From: Limanda limanda
Taxonomy: Eukaryota > Chordata > Actinopteri > Pleuronectiformes > Pleuronectidae
Length of the DNA stretch: 64,000 nt
Direction: 5' to 3'
Assembly: GCF_963576545.1 (NCBI RefSeq)
Contig: NC_083647.1
Span: 2,529,007 to 2,593,006 of the forward strand
Program-made: the position numbers and the translations under genes
Notes under the pieces: generated by a model
What the model saw: the letters and a program-made list of their open reading frames with translations, nothing else
The model's database searches: none
What the model was told of the DNA's origin: nothing
Shown: positions 50,520 to 64,000 of the stretch, one piece after another
Layout of the letters: the number at the start of each line of letters is the position of its first letter
Position numbering within the stretch: the stretch's first letter is position 1

Positions 50520-53500
50520 AACAGAGAGCTCAGGTCAACACACCGGTGGGAAAAACACCAAATGACTCCAGTCAAACAATAAAAACTATAAAGCATAAAA
50601 ATGGCAAAATAAATACATAAAAATCAGTAATAGCACAGGAATGCTATTAGCTTCATAAACGTATGCAGGAAACAATTACGGTGTCCTGTGGACAAGTATA
50701 ACAACAACGATGTATTGTGCTACAGAGTGAAGGAGGTTGGGTCGTGGTGACCTACAGGTTAGAAGCAGTAAGACTGAGAGCAGGGCTGTAGTGGTAAAAG
50801 AAAAAGTGATGGGTAAACTATCAGTTTTGGGCAGCTCTCTAACGCCGTTATATAAAATAAGGTCGATAAGCTTCAGCGACCCATATACAAGACTATCTAT
50901 AGACTATGAGACTAGAACAACAGAAATTGACTTGTATATTCCTATAAATAAATTATTTTATTTGTATTATTGTTGTTCATTAGTAGTACTCAATTACTGT
51001 ATTCAAATTTTAGGGACTACTTGTAATTTACTTCTACAACCTTCTACTCCACTAGATCTCACAGGCAAATATTGCACTTTTGCTACACTATAATGTATTT
51101 ATTTAACTATAGTTGCTAGTTAATTTAGAAATTTAGATTTTAGCATAGAAAACATATTAAGATACAACAATACAATCCTAGTAGTGTGATCACAGCATGT
51201 GTGATATATTGTGAGATTTTGAACTTGTATTGTAAAAACAACCAAAACAGACCCTGGTGATGTTCGGGGCTGTAGCAAGACTAATACAGGGCTGATGGTC
51301 CGTTGACAGGTGTCCCTTTATAATAAAGACATTACAAAAAGATGCGTTAATGCTATTTACTTTATAAAAAATAATAATTCAAATTATAAAAACCCGACAA
51401 AAGTGTATTTTTTAAGTACCTGCAGTCCACCACATGGAAATACAGAGGACAAGACCTCAGTGTCGACCAGGGCAATTTCAGCCCTGAGAGTTCATATCAT
51501 CATCCCTGCAGCAGAGCAGTGTGTTTGCCCCATATACAGATGTGACCCTTCACAAACCCTTTGAGTTCATTCCAGCATTAAGACAGCAGGATGCAGAAAC
51601 AGGAATTCAACTGATCCATACTGCCTCCCTGGGAAATTAGCATGAAGAATTCATCAGACTGCTGCAGGGGAACGAACGGTTTGAAGCAGAACAAGCAGGT
51701 CCAACATGCAGCAGATTGTGGTGCTTGTCATGCGGTGCATACTGGGTTAATGACGAGTCCCAGTGCACTGAGCGGAGAGCCCCCGTCCGCCTGCGCTCTG
51801 GTGAATGAAAGGTGAGCAGCAGCAAGTCTCTGCGAGGAGAGAGAGCCCATAAATCATCTGGAAGAGTTTAGTGTAAAGTAGCAGGAGAGTTCGGCGGGGC
51901 CCAGGGAGCGCTTGTCTTCGGCCTACTGCTTGGCCAGAGGGATTTGTTTGCTTTAACCAGTCCAGTCAGAAGAAGAAAGACTGGCCCTGCTCCTCGCAGT
52001 CTCACCGTGGGACTGTCCGTCCCTTTCCCTCTTCTTTCTGTCGAACACACACACATGTTCCCTCACAGAGTTTCTCACTGCAGGGGGCTGCACGCTCACT
52101 ACTATACAGTAATTAATAGGAAATATGCAAAATGGGATTTGTGGCAGTATTTGGGGCCTGTGTAAGAGTGTGCAGCCTAATCAGTCAGTTTTTAGAAAGT
52201 TACACCTTTGTATTTTCAGATGTTACTCTGCAGAATTTATGCAATGAGGAAACAGGTAAGTTTTTCTTCTTATGTCTCCTGCACCAGGTTTGTCCAAGTA
52301 ATGCTACAGATATAGTCAGATAAATCAGAGCAGTTGCACAGTTTATCTGAAAGTTTTGTGAATCTGCCAGATTTGTTCTTTTTTTTTTTTTTTTAACATT
52401 GTCAAGCTGGAAGCACTTATATGTTTTTTTATCTTGCCATACTTTGTTGGCACATGACACAATTACGACTGACTTCTTTTCTAGTTACTTGTATAAATTC
52501 ATGAAACATTGAAAGTGAAAACAATGGATTTTAACTGACTTCATTTACTTTTCATTTCATAAATCAATGAAAACTTTTATGTATAAAAAAACGTAGCACT
52601 GTAAACACACTGTGGTTATTTATTTTCTCTTTTTTTCCAAACTGTGGAGAGAATCAACCATGTTCCATGTTCCTGTGTCAGGAGGCCTTAAGAAGAGTTA
52701 GCCATTTAAAGGGTATGTTGCAGTTCGTCCATTAACTCCAATGATTAATTCTACTTCTGTCTTTTCGCTGTGTATTGTAAATATGTTTGTCTTGGGAGAG
52801 GCAGCCATGAGTTTGTGTGTTCCTCCTCCAGCATAGGGGTCACACCCAGGCACAGCTGCAGGTGTCACAGTCAGCTGCAGAATCCTCCAGGTCCTCGGGT
52901 CTGCTTTTACACTTCCTGAACACGTTGTCCTTGTAGCGCTTCCTCTGCCCATTAGAGCGTGGTCCATGGTGTCACTGGAGAAATAGCACTCTGCTCGGCT
53001 GCAATTATCATTATGTGACTTTTGTTTACTTTGCATCTGCTATATGTTGTGTGTTTCTGCAACAATGTAGATTTCAAATTAATATAATTGGCACCCAGCC
53101 TCAAGTAGTACCTGTATGCAGGAAGCTGAAGCAGTGTATCAGCTGAGGGGGAGAGGCGGGGCACATCCTGGACAGGTTGCCAGTGTCAATTTATGTGGGG
53201 GTCAAACTGAGTCACACATGCGCATGAAACGTTGCCCATGATCCTTCGCTGCACTATTAAAGTGTGTGCACCATTACAGTAGGAAGAGTGGGTCACAGTT
53301 GAAGCAGGAAGTGGGTCTGTAAACCGTGATGAATGTTTACAACACACATCACTTTACTCTTTAGCTTTGTTTGACCACAGTTCCACCCTGTGTGACGAAT
53401 GGGTCTGTGGCCACCACACCGAGCAGCAGAGAGTGAGGCTTTTTCAGAGGAAGTGGTAAAAAAAACACACACTTACTATCCTTCAGTGCAGTCAGTGCTG

Positions 53501-54170
53501 TGGTGTTTCTCTCCCACGAACACAGCACAGGGAGAAGGTGGCCGTGGTGTTTGTTCCCTCAGAAGTTGACCCTGTCTGCTGGCGCAGCACCTGAGGGACT
53601 GGATCCACCCTACTGATTGCACCAGCACCCTTAGAAGTTAGCTGTTGTTAATATCACAGCACACTTTGCTGACACCCACCACCCCACGCCCTTACCCCGC
53701 TCACCCTCCCCACTCAAAACAAGTTGTCTGCAGAATATCACCGACCCTGCAGTTGTCAGAGTCTGCTTAGACCCTCATACATCATGGAAGCTGTGTGAAA
53801 AAATGCGCTCTTTTTTCATTTCGCTCAGTGCTCCACAGCTCTGTGTCAACGCACTCCTCAGTTCCCGTTCACACTCATGTGGTCGGTTCTCCCCTCGGAG
53901 CCTTTACAGCTGTTTTGTTTTCTGCAACAAGCAGAATGAAAAGGCAGCGTGTTGAAGAGGGAACGTGCAAAACAACAACTGGAGCCATATATCGAACATA
54001 CAGACATTTCAGCTTGTATCACTCTTAGAGATGTGGGATGTTTGTAGTCACTCAGCCAGTCTGAATATTTTCACATTCGAAGCTGATGTTGTGGCTCCCT
54101 CTAATGTCTTTAGAGAAAATGGCTACTGTAGGATACCATTGTAAACTCCCGAGCTCCTCCGCTCTGCATT
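50520..54170. other. Intergenic DNA between rdh14 and yipf7
   Basis: About 3.6 kb without a supported gene. The 50,780-50,910 part has the look of an old dispersed repeat. A T homopolymer lies at 52,378-52,394. The 51,640-52,090 part is GC-richer with chance frames only. Confidence 0.35.
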
Positions 54171-54177
54171 CCAAAGT

Positions 54178-54362
54178 GTCCTTGGGCCAGATACTGAATC
54201 CCAAATTCCCCCTGATGGCTTTACCAACAGTCTGGGTAATACAAATGGCGTGTAATAGAAAAAGTGCTGCACATAGAAGAGCTGCATGAATGTGTGGGAA
54301 TGGATGAATGTGACTTGTACTGTAAATCGCTTCAAGATGTCAACAAGAAAATACAGTCCAAA
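54178..54362 (+). mobile_element. tRNA-derived SINE, 5'-truncated copy
   Basis: ccttgggccagatactgaatcc, then gaatgtgtgggaatggatgaa, tgtgacttgtactgtaaatcgct and atacagtccaaatgc follow the order of the body and tail of the SINE family. The head is absent. It lies just downstream of the yipf7 stop. Confidence 0.65.
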
Positions 54363-54863
54363 TGCAGGGTTAACAACCTGGCTCTGTGTACAATGAACGC
54401 TGAAAATCAGACTGACCCCTAGATAACAAAGTAGTCACTCACTGTCATAGCCTAGACATAAGGACAGATATTAAGACTTCACACTTTATGTTTTCTTCCG
54501 TGTTATTTCTCCTTGTGAGTTGTTGGCTGATTGACTGTTCAGGTATATGATGACAATAAAGGCACATTTTCAATATGAGCATAAAAAAAGAGTGGAAAAC
54601 ATACAGTCAGCACAATGTTTAAAGAAAACATCATAAATCAAGAGAACAAACATCGACATAAAAAAGAGAACAAATCAGAGTAGATAGAACATTGAGAACA
54701 TTTTTGCCTCATTTATAAGAACACAAAGATCAGTGTGGAGCTGGAGCTCTGTTACATGCAGTCATCCACAACATGTTCGGTAAATACCCCTGTGACGTCT
54801 TCACAGATAAATAACAATAATTGTAATAATAATGATAATACTCTGGGTTGTATCTATTGCCAG

Positions 54864-57994
<3,131 letters not shown>

Positions 57995-59433
57995 GCTAAT
58001 CAGAGGAACAGAGAAAAGAGAAATAGAGAAAGACTCAGTTTGTTTAGAGAGGAAAACACAGGCCTCCGACTGAAAATCATCTAAATCATATCACTGTGTA
58101 TTTAATGTTAAATATATAATCCAGTTTTAGTTGTGTCACCCTTTAACTAACTAGCACAATACTGTCTGTTCCTTCTCATGCATGGTTCTCATTAGAGCCT
58201 GTTGGCAAATGTAAGTCGAGCTTTCCCAAACTGTAACATTTAGAAACACAAGAGACATGGCACTGCTGCTGTACATAAGGGAAAACACCAGACTTGTTGC
58301 ATCTATCCGGTTCCGTGGTTCTTTTTCATGTATAACTTGTTAGTGTCTCTGAAAGTATACAGCCAATGGTGATGGCACAGAGCAGCAATTTGTATTCTTA
58401 TATTTCACTGTTTACTGGTTAAAGTCCAAGCCCTTTAAAACAGTTTAATGGTGTATTAGGTGAACAATAAGATCACACAAGTGTCTACTTGCTAGAAATC
58501 AGAGGCCATTGTATGATGACAACTAACACAAGAACAACATTGGCATCTTTGTTTTTTATTTCTGACTCATGAGCCTCAGCAGTTTTTCTTTCCCTCCCAT
58601 CACACGTGCCCATTTAACATTAGAGCTGGGATGGCGAAGATGATAACGTTTATCGCTCTAACAGCTAACAGCGGTTTTGGCAATCGAGTTGGCATTGAAT
58701 AGTATCACGTCTCTTTGCCCAAGTTGTTAAGATTAGGGTTTTGTCATCATACAGTTGATTTGTATCATACCAGTGTTCACATAATCGAATAGAGCACTGA
58801 GGTGATTTAGGAAGGTCATAGCACATCTACAGAGAATTGCTGCTGCTGCAAACCAGAATACAATGAGGTGAAGAATCAATAATCAGGTCTGCACGACAGA
58901 GGGTGTAAAACTAAAACCTCTGTCCACCTGAGAGTGACATGTGAACAAAGAAAGCTGAATGGTGTTTAAAGGTGAGAGAGTCATGGCTGTACTGTTCTGT
59001 GCCAGCTTTTTTTTGATTATTCAAGTTTAATATAACATTTCTGTGTGGAGTTTGTCTGTGTGAGTTTTCATCTGGTACTCTGTCTTCCTCCCAGAGTCCA
59101 AAGACCTCCATCCATCCAGAGTCAGTCCTATCTGACACAGACGAGAGGCGGGCTTAACCCCGGACTGGTCACCAGGGTTTCTCAGGGCCTACATACAGAG
59201 AAACAACCACTCATGCTCTTTCACAACTAGAGTAAATTTAGGATCTATATATCAGTGATAGACTAACTCCAGCCCCCCTGCAACCCTCAAAGGATAGTCT
59301 GGGTGGATAATGGAAAACAATTGGAACAGATTTGATAAAGTCTTCTCTCTGGCTAATGGAAAACCAAAAGTATCAGAGTATTCCTAAATAGCAGTAGAGG
59401 CCTACAAGCCACACACAACTTCCATACACTCAC

Positions 59434-59500
59434 CTGTTTAAGTCTACAGTACACAGCCAGACAGTGCAGACGGCTTCCTTCAAGCTACTTCACAGAGTTG
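59434..59500 (-). other. Candidate non-coding first exon of yipf7
   Basis: On the minus strand, CTTAAACAG|GTGAGTG is a strong donor (exon end at 59434). It would pair with the acceptor immediately upstream of the yipf7 ATG. The 5' limit is unknown. Confidence 0.35.
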
Positions 59501-60414
59501 TGTGGTGTCAGCGCAGAGAACATGTGCACTCTGGGAGGATATTCTATTAATAGGTGGTTATATTTGGACTTGGTCTCAGGGATATGACAACCGCCCTGTG
59601 CCTCTGCAAGATGGCTGTATTGATGTTTCTCTATTCATCTAAGACAACAGGTATTGACAAAATCATGTACAAAGCTTATGGTCTTCTAGCTGATATGAAC
59701 AACACTTTAGCAGATATTTACTGCTGTTTACTTGGCATTGTATTAAAATATATTTAAATTGTTCTCTTCCCATTCTCTGTCTCTACAAGTTAGTGGGTGC
59801 TGGACAGCACAGCAATTAATACACCACCAGACATATGTCCTTTTAGTAATTATTCGTTTTTCACTTGTTCCTCCTAAAATTATGTAGTTTTGAGCTAATC
59901 AGATTCTAAATGATTCTCAACTTAAATTACCTGAAACTTTCAATCCTTTTTTCAAGCGACTTAAAAGTTCTAACTAAGGGATCAGTAATATAACATTTTG
60001 TTCAATAAATTGTTCAAGATTAAATATTTTGATGGATTTACAACTAAGAAGACAAATGCATAAATGTATACATTTGTATAATTTTTTTGTAATCTATAGT
60101 CAAAGTCCCCAACAGAGAACCAAAACAAGCCCTTTATTCTATTGGAAGTGGAATTAAAACAATTTATTCTACGCACTCACAATCTTTGTTCAAACTGGTT
60201 AGAGGGCCGGCCCACATAGGACCCGAACTCTAAATGTAAAGGGCTTTGGTTCCCTCAGCAGTCGCTGGAAGAAAAATATATTTCCAACACATCTCTAGAA
60301 TAACTTTGCCTCCTGCCACAACTAATAATATGTATTTGTATTCAATTTACTGAGGCTGAGAAAATGATACCCTTATATTTTGTAATAAGACAAGATAAAA
60401 TAAGATAATATAAG

Positions 60415-60486
60415 GTGCGTGTGTGTGTGTGTGTTTCTGTGTGCATGTATGTTCATATATATATATATGTATATATATATATGGAA

Positions 60487-60526
<40 letters not shown>

Positions 60527-60660
60527 GTAGATATAGAGATATAGACATATATGTAATTAAAGAGATAGATGAAGATATAGATATATGTAGATAAAGATAC
60601 ATTTATATGTATAAATATAGCTATAGATGTAAATATATAAAGATAGAGATATACTGTATG
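60415..60660. repeat. Compound simple-sequence cluster
   Basis: (GT)n at about 60416-60434, alternating (AT)n at about 60456-60482, (GA)n at about 60490-60523, then degenerate agatat/gatata units to 60,655. It ends just before the lamtor3 promoter. Confidence 0.9.
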
Positions 60661-60664
60661 ATTT

Positions 60665-60819
60665 CTGTACGCTGTGTCTGCGTCAGTGCTGACGCTCCTC
60701 ATCACTTCCTGTTTGGCCGGAAACAAAACAAGTCCGTCATGTGACTCCGTCTGGAGCTTGAGTTTGGTCGAGTATGTGTCTGCTGGTGGTGAAGTCCATT
60801 TAAAACGCGTCCAGAGAAG
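60665..60819 (+). promoter_or_regulatory. lamtor3 promoter and non-coding exon 1
   Basis: A switch to CpG-containing sequence right after the simple-repeat cluster. Elements seen: a perfect inverted repeat gcgtcag-tg-ctgacgc (60680-60695), ETS-like acttcctg (60704-60711) and ccggaa (60717-60722), and gtcatgtgac (60736-60745), one base from the CLEAR consensus GTCACGTGAC. A non-coding first exon likely ends at GAGAAG|GTAGGT (60819), or slightly later at a second GTAAGG. No TATA box. Confidence 0.55.
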
Positions 60820-61091
60820 GTAGGTAAGGCTTCCCGCGTCCCTGAGTGGGGTCTTAGTTTATACATCAGCACGCAGAGGTGAACTCCAGCAGCGGGTTGT
60901 TGAATTCAAACAGGAAGTAGCTAAACCTCGCTAGTTGCTAATCGGTTTACACGTTATGCTTGAACTGGTTTCCCACAACCCACAGTTGTATTATCTCACA
61001 GTCTGAGTTACTGAGCTGCTCAACTTACTAATATGTTTAATGGAGCCTGTTTCCTCCCACACAGCTGCTGACACTACACACCGTGGCCACC

Positions 61092-61100
61092 ATGGCTGAT
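61092..61100 (+). CDS. lamtor3: lamtor3 coding exon 1 (9 nt)
   Basis: ATG GCT GAT before GTGAGT. The exon itself starts at 61065 after cccacacag. A very short coding part, matching the human Met-Ala-Asp exon border. Confidence 0.88.
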
Positions 61101-63000
61101 GTGAGTATGCTCCGTCCTTGTCCCTCCTCCTGGTAGCTCGTCCCTCCTCCTGCTCTCACTGAGGGAATCGAACATCGCAGGCTGAGACTGCACGGTGCAT
61201 ATGTCGCTTATACAACATGAATCTGGAGGGCGAATGACAGAAGTCGTGTCAGCTTGTTGAGTCTCATGTCAGACCCTGTACTCATGAGGAGCTGATCAGA
61301 CAACCACAGCTTTAACCTGGCAGATTCTCCAACGAGATCAGAACTGATGTTGTGTTAACATGGGACATCACCTTGTATCTACACACCTCCCCTCGCTGTA
61401 ACCACTCTACTCACTGTGTCTGTCAGTGACTCTCGTACAGCATCTTGCCTTCTTTGTCATTTGTTCTCCAATGTGTTATTTTCTGTGCAGGATTTGAAGA
61501 GATACCTGTACAAACAGCTGCAGAGGTGAGTGTAACTTAATGCACACAATAATAAAGCCATGTCCCCCCCGTTGGTGTCTGAATGTTTAGTGTCCGATCG
61601 TTGAAATCTGCTGTCCCTCCTTCAGCGTGGAAGGTCTTCATGCTATTGTGGTGACAGACAGGGATGGAGTCCCCGTAATCAAAGGTAACAAAACATTTCT
61701 GAATCCTAGAAAATCCCCTTCTTGCCTTTTGTAGCTCTGTGTTTCCTCTGTCACATTAACACAACTGGTTTGAAAATGTGTTTAATGCCTGTCAAGACAT
61801 TCACTCAGTCATATTGCTTGGCTTCTTCTCCTTTCGTTTGCTTACTGGCGTGGTCATGTGATACCTGGTTCCCCACTTCATCTTGTAATCATTTTCTCAT
61901 TAGTTTCATTGTGTATTTGTTGGAGTATAGAACGTTTGTCATCAATTCTTTAACCAAGTGTTTGGTGGAGACTCATTGAATATATATTCTTTAAATAAAT
62001 TCCATTTATCCAATATTAACCAAATGTCCATTCAAGGCTTTTAAGCTGAGCCTGGACTTCGAAGCAGACTCTGGCTGATTGTAGCTCATGTTTTAAAAAG
62101 TTAAATGTTCCACCACAATGAGCTCTGACGCTCCAGTTAATGAGGGAGTTTTGCTGCTCATTTAATTCTGTAAGGTCTAGCTCGTAATATGTAAAGTGCC
62201 TTGAAATAATGTATATTATGATTTGGCGCTATACAAATAAAATTACGTTGAATACTTATTTGCTATCTTGCTGTAGTGTCGATATAAAGTTGGGTTTATT
62301 GACTGAATATAAATTCAGAACATGGAAAGAAAAATAAAACAAGTTATATAATACACTTACACATTATGTTGTGTGGCACAGAGTTTTGTTGTTAACATCG
62401 TTGTTGTGTCCCTGCAGTTGCCAATGACAACGCTCCAGTCCACGCTCTGAGGCCGGGCTTCTTGTCCACATTTGCTCTGGCCACAGATCAGGGAAGCAAG
62501 CTGGGTCTCTCCAAGAACAAGAGCATCATCTGCTACTACAACACCTACCAGGTCAGACAGCCACTCTGGTCTCAGGATTCCAAGCTTAATACACTGTGAT
62601 AGATTTGTCTGGTAAATTATTGAAACTTTCAGGTCAGCTTAACCATCTCACAAATGCACATAATGTGTTATTGTGACTGAAAACACATTTGTTTAGAGCT
62701 GAACAAATACTCATCAGCTTGTTTATGAGGACTTTCACTCAGAATTAGTTCTGATGTCCTGTGAATTGACTAAACTCCTCAGTGCGACACATGCCCTCTG
62801 AAAACCTTCAGTCAAAGATGCTGACACACCACACCAACAGTCAACTGTTAGATGTTGTCAGATGGCTTATGGACAAACTTAGCCTGTAATGTAAAAAAGT
62901 TTTGAACCTGACATGTTTGCTGTGTCTGTTTTACAGATTGTGCAGTTCAATCGATTACCACTGGTCATCAGTTTCATTGCCAGTAGCAGCGCCAACACAG
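61092..63000 (+). CDS. lamtor3: Late endosomal/lysosomal adaptor, MAPK and MTOR activator 3 (partial, last exon off the window)
   Basis: Coding exons: 61092-61100, 61491-61525, 61626-61684, 62418-62551 and 62937-63000. The joins are in frame and give 100 whole residues of a protein that is 124 residues in human. Known role: LAMTOR3 (MP1) pairs with LAMTOR2 as a roadblock-fold heterodimer in the Ragulator complex on lysosomes, scaffolding MEK1-ERK and supporting Rag/mTORC1 signalling. Seen: MADDLKRYLYKQLQSVEGLH at the start, IVVTDRDGVPVIKV, ANDNAPVHALRPGFL, ATDQGSKLGLSKNKSIICYY and IVQFNRLPLVISFIASSSAN, nearly identical to vertebrate LAMTOR3. The start sits in an ideal Kozak context (gccaccATGG). 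The expected last exon (about 24 residues, normally beginning GLIVSLE) is not found in 63,001-64,000 and should lie to the right. Changes from the human form, such as YLYKQLQ for FLYKKLP, are conservative apart from the Pro-to-Gln. Confidence 0.95.
61491..61525 (+). CDS. lamtor3: lamtor3 coding exon 2
   Basis: After ttctgtgcag; encodes DLKRYLYKQLQ; ends CAGAG|GTGAGT. Confidence 0.9.
61626..61684 (+). CDS. lamtor3: lamtor3 coding exon 3
   Basis: After ctccttcag; encodes VEGLHAIVVTDRDGVPVIK; ends AAAG|GTAACA. Confidence 0.92.
62140..62258 (+). mobile_element. L2-like LINE 3' tail fragment in lamtor3 intron
   Basis: aagtgccttgaaataatgta, tgatttggcgctatac and aaataaaattacgttgaat are the plus-strand form of the tail also present (minus strand) at 18812-18850 and 63637-63725. 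Confidence 0.55.
62418..62551 (+). CDS. lamtor3: lamtor3 coding exon 4
   Basis: After tccctgcag; encodes ANDNAPVHALRPG to CYYNTYQ; ends CAG|GTCAGA. Confidence 0.93.
62937..63000 (+). CDS. lamtor3: lamtor3 coding exon 5 (last within window)
   Basis: After gttttacag; encodes IVQFNRLPLVISFIASSSANT; ends ACAG|GTACAA with one base of the next codon. Confidence 0.93.
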
Positions 63001-64000
63001 GTACAATCTCTTTCATAAGTCACTGTTCACTTCAGTCCACTGCAAAGACACCATGAGGAATAAATAGGGTTGGCTCAATTCTGGATCTGATATTGCGCCA
63101 GTAAAATATTAACTCTTATATTATTAATGAAACCACTGTCAAATGCAACATTTGTGGGAGTGACTTTAAATATAGATGGACAATGTATCTTTTCTTCCTC
63201 CCACTATACTAAAATGTAATCAAAGTATCTCAGATACCATACATCATGTTAAAGGAAAAACTGGATACAGTGTATTTTGTGAGTAGTGCTACAACTGCTT
63301 CACTTTCAGTGCATTATTCAACCAGAACAATCTGCAATGTGTTTGGCTGATACTCTCTGACAAATGAAGTAGCAATATTGTTTCTACCTCTGCAACTGTA
63401 GTACAGCTCCCCAGTGAGGAGTCTTGTGCCCTCTCAACCCAAGGAAATATTTGTCAGGACTGAGTTAATGAGTTTAACAGAGAGGTGACAAAATATGAGC
63501 AAGAAGCTACAGACCTACATCCCTGTGGTCACCGTTTGAATCTCAGTGCAATGTGTTCATCCACCACCAACACATAACACGTAGAGATCAGTCCACATTC
63601 AGACTGGATGCTGTGTCTGGATTTACTGAATATGCTTCTTAATTCAATTTAATTCAGAAAGTGCCAAAAATACATGATCTCAATGCACTTTACATCGTAA
63701 GGGTGAGAACTTCAAAATGTAGAGAAAATTGTAATTTGTGATTTTTTTAGTTGACAGATCATTTCACCACAAGTACCTTGTAGAGATTTCATTCGGAGCA
63801 TGTGATTCTTTTTCTGTAAGATATTCATGGGACTATAAATAACCACAGTATGTCATATACCTTGTGGAGGTGGTGAAGGGGCTATAGTTCCTCAGACAAA
63901 TCTAACAGTAAATCATGCATAGGGTCATTATGTAAAAGTCAGTGTCTGACCCCTATACGAAAAATAATAATCATAATAATAATAATCCCATAAAGGTGAA
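63001..64000 (+). other. lamtor3 last intron, partial
   Basis: Runs to the window edge without a recognisable final exon. Contains an L2-like tail fragment at 63637-63725 and a final aataat-rich tract (63962-63986). Confidence 0.7.
63637..63725 (-). mobile_element. L2-like LINE 3' tail fragment
   Basis: cttaattcaatttaattcag, then gtgccaaaaatacatgatct and caatgcactttacatcgtaa: the reverse complement of the tail at 62140-62258. Confidence 0.55.

Noticed and set aside
51637..52090. GC-richer block with overlapping short frames
   Set aside because: No motif or consistent exon structure. Considered as a possible first exon but no supporting signals.
60373..60726. 117-codon minus-strand frame rich in SLSLSL and YIYIYI
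   Set aside because: Translation of the GA/AT/GT simple repeats; not a protein.

Overview
This window is animal nuclear DNA, almost certainly from a ray-finned (teleost) fish. The genes have vertebrate exon-intron structure with GT/AG introns. The proteins are vertebrate families, and the many interspersed repeats (tRNA-derived SINEs, L2-, L1- and RTE/R2-like LINE relics, a hAT-type element, solo LTRs, CA/GT microsatellites) are of types common in teleosts. There are no prokaryotic operons, CRISPR arrays or tRNA/rRNA genes that I can see. Most open reading frames over 60 codons here are chance or repeat-derived and are left out.

Three protein-coding genes are well supported, all in the right-hand third. 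(1) A plus-strand two-exon short-chain dehydrogenase of the retinol dehydrogenase 14 type (43551-45723). (2) A minus-strand five-coding-exon Yip1-domain Golgi/ER membrane protein, closest to YIPF7/YIPF5 (54864-57994), with a probable non-coding first exon near 59434-59500. (3) A plus-strand LAMTOR3 gene (61092-63000) whose last coding exon lies beyond the right edge. yipf7 and lamtor3 are head to head, about 1.2 kb apart, and the lamtor3 promoter is preceded by a cluster of simple repeats.

Region by region: 1-1080 has nothing recognisable. 1085-2350 is a CpG-rich block that looks like an orphan promoter. From 2400 to about 43,400 is a gene-poor stretch of roughly 41 kb that holds only repeat relics and possible conserved non-coding DNA. 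After rdh14 comes about 9 kb of intergenic sequence with a clean solo LTR (48620-49020), then yipf7, then lamtor3.

Functionally the three genes are unrelated: retinoid/short-chain alcohol metabolism, early secretory traffic, and the lysosomal Ragulator scaffold for MAPK/mTORC1. I found no sign of an undescribed multi-gene system. The most useful second-look items are the missing N-terminal membrane anchor of the Rdh14 protein, a near-CLEAR element at the lamtor3 promoter, the orphan CpG-rich block at the left, several repeat families with multiple copies in the window, and candidate conserved non-coding elements.
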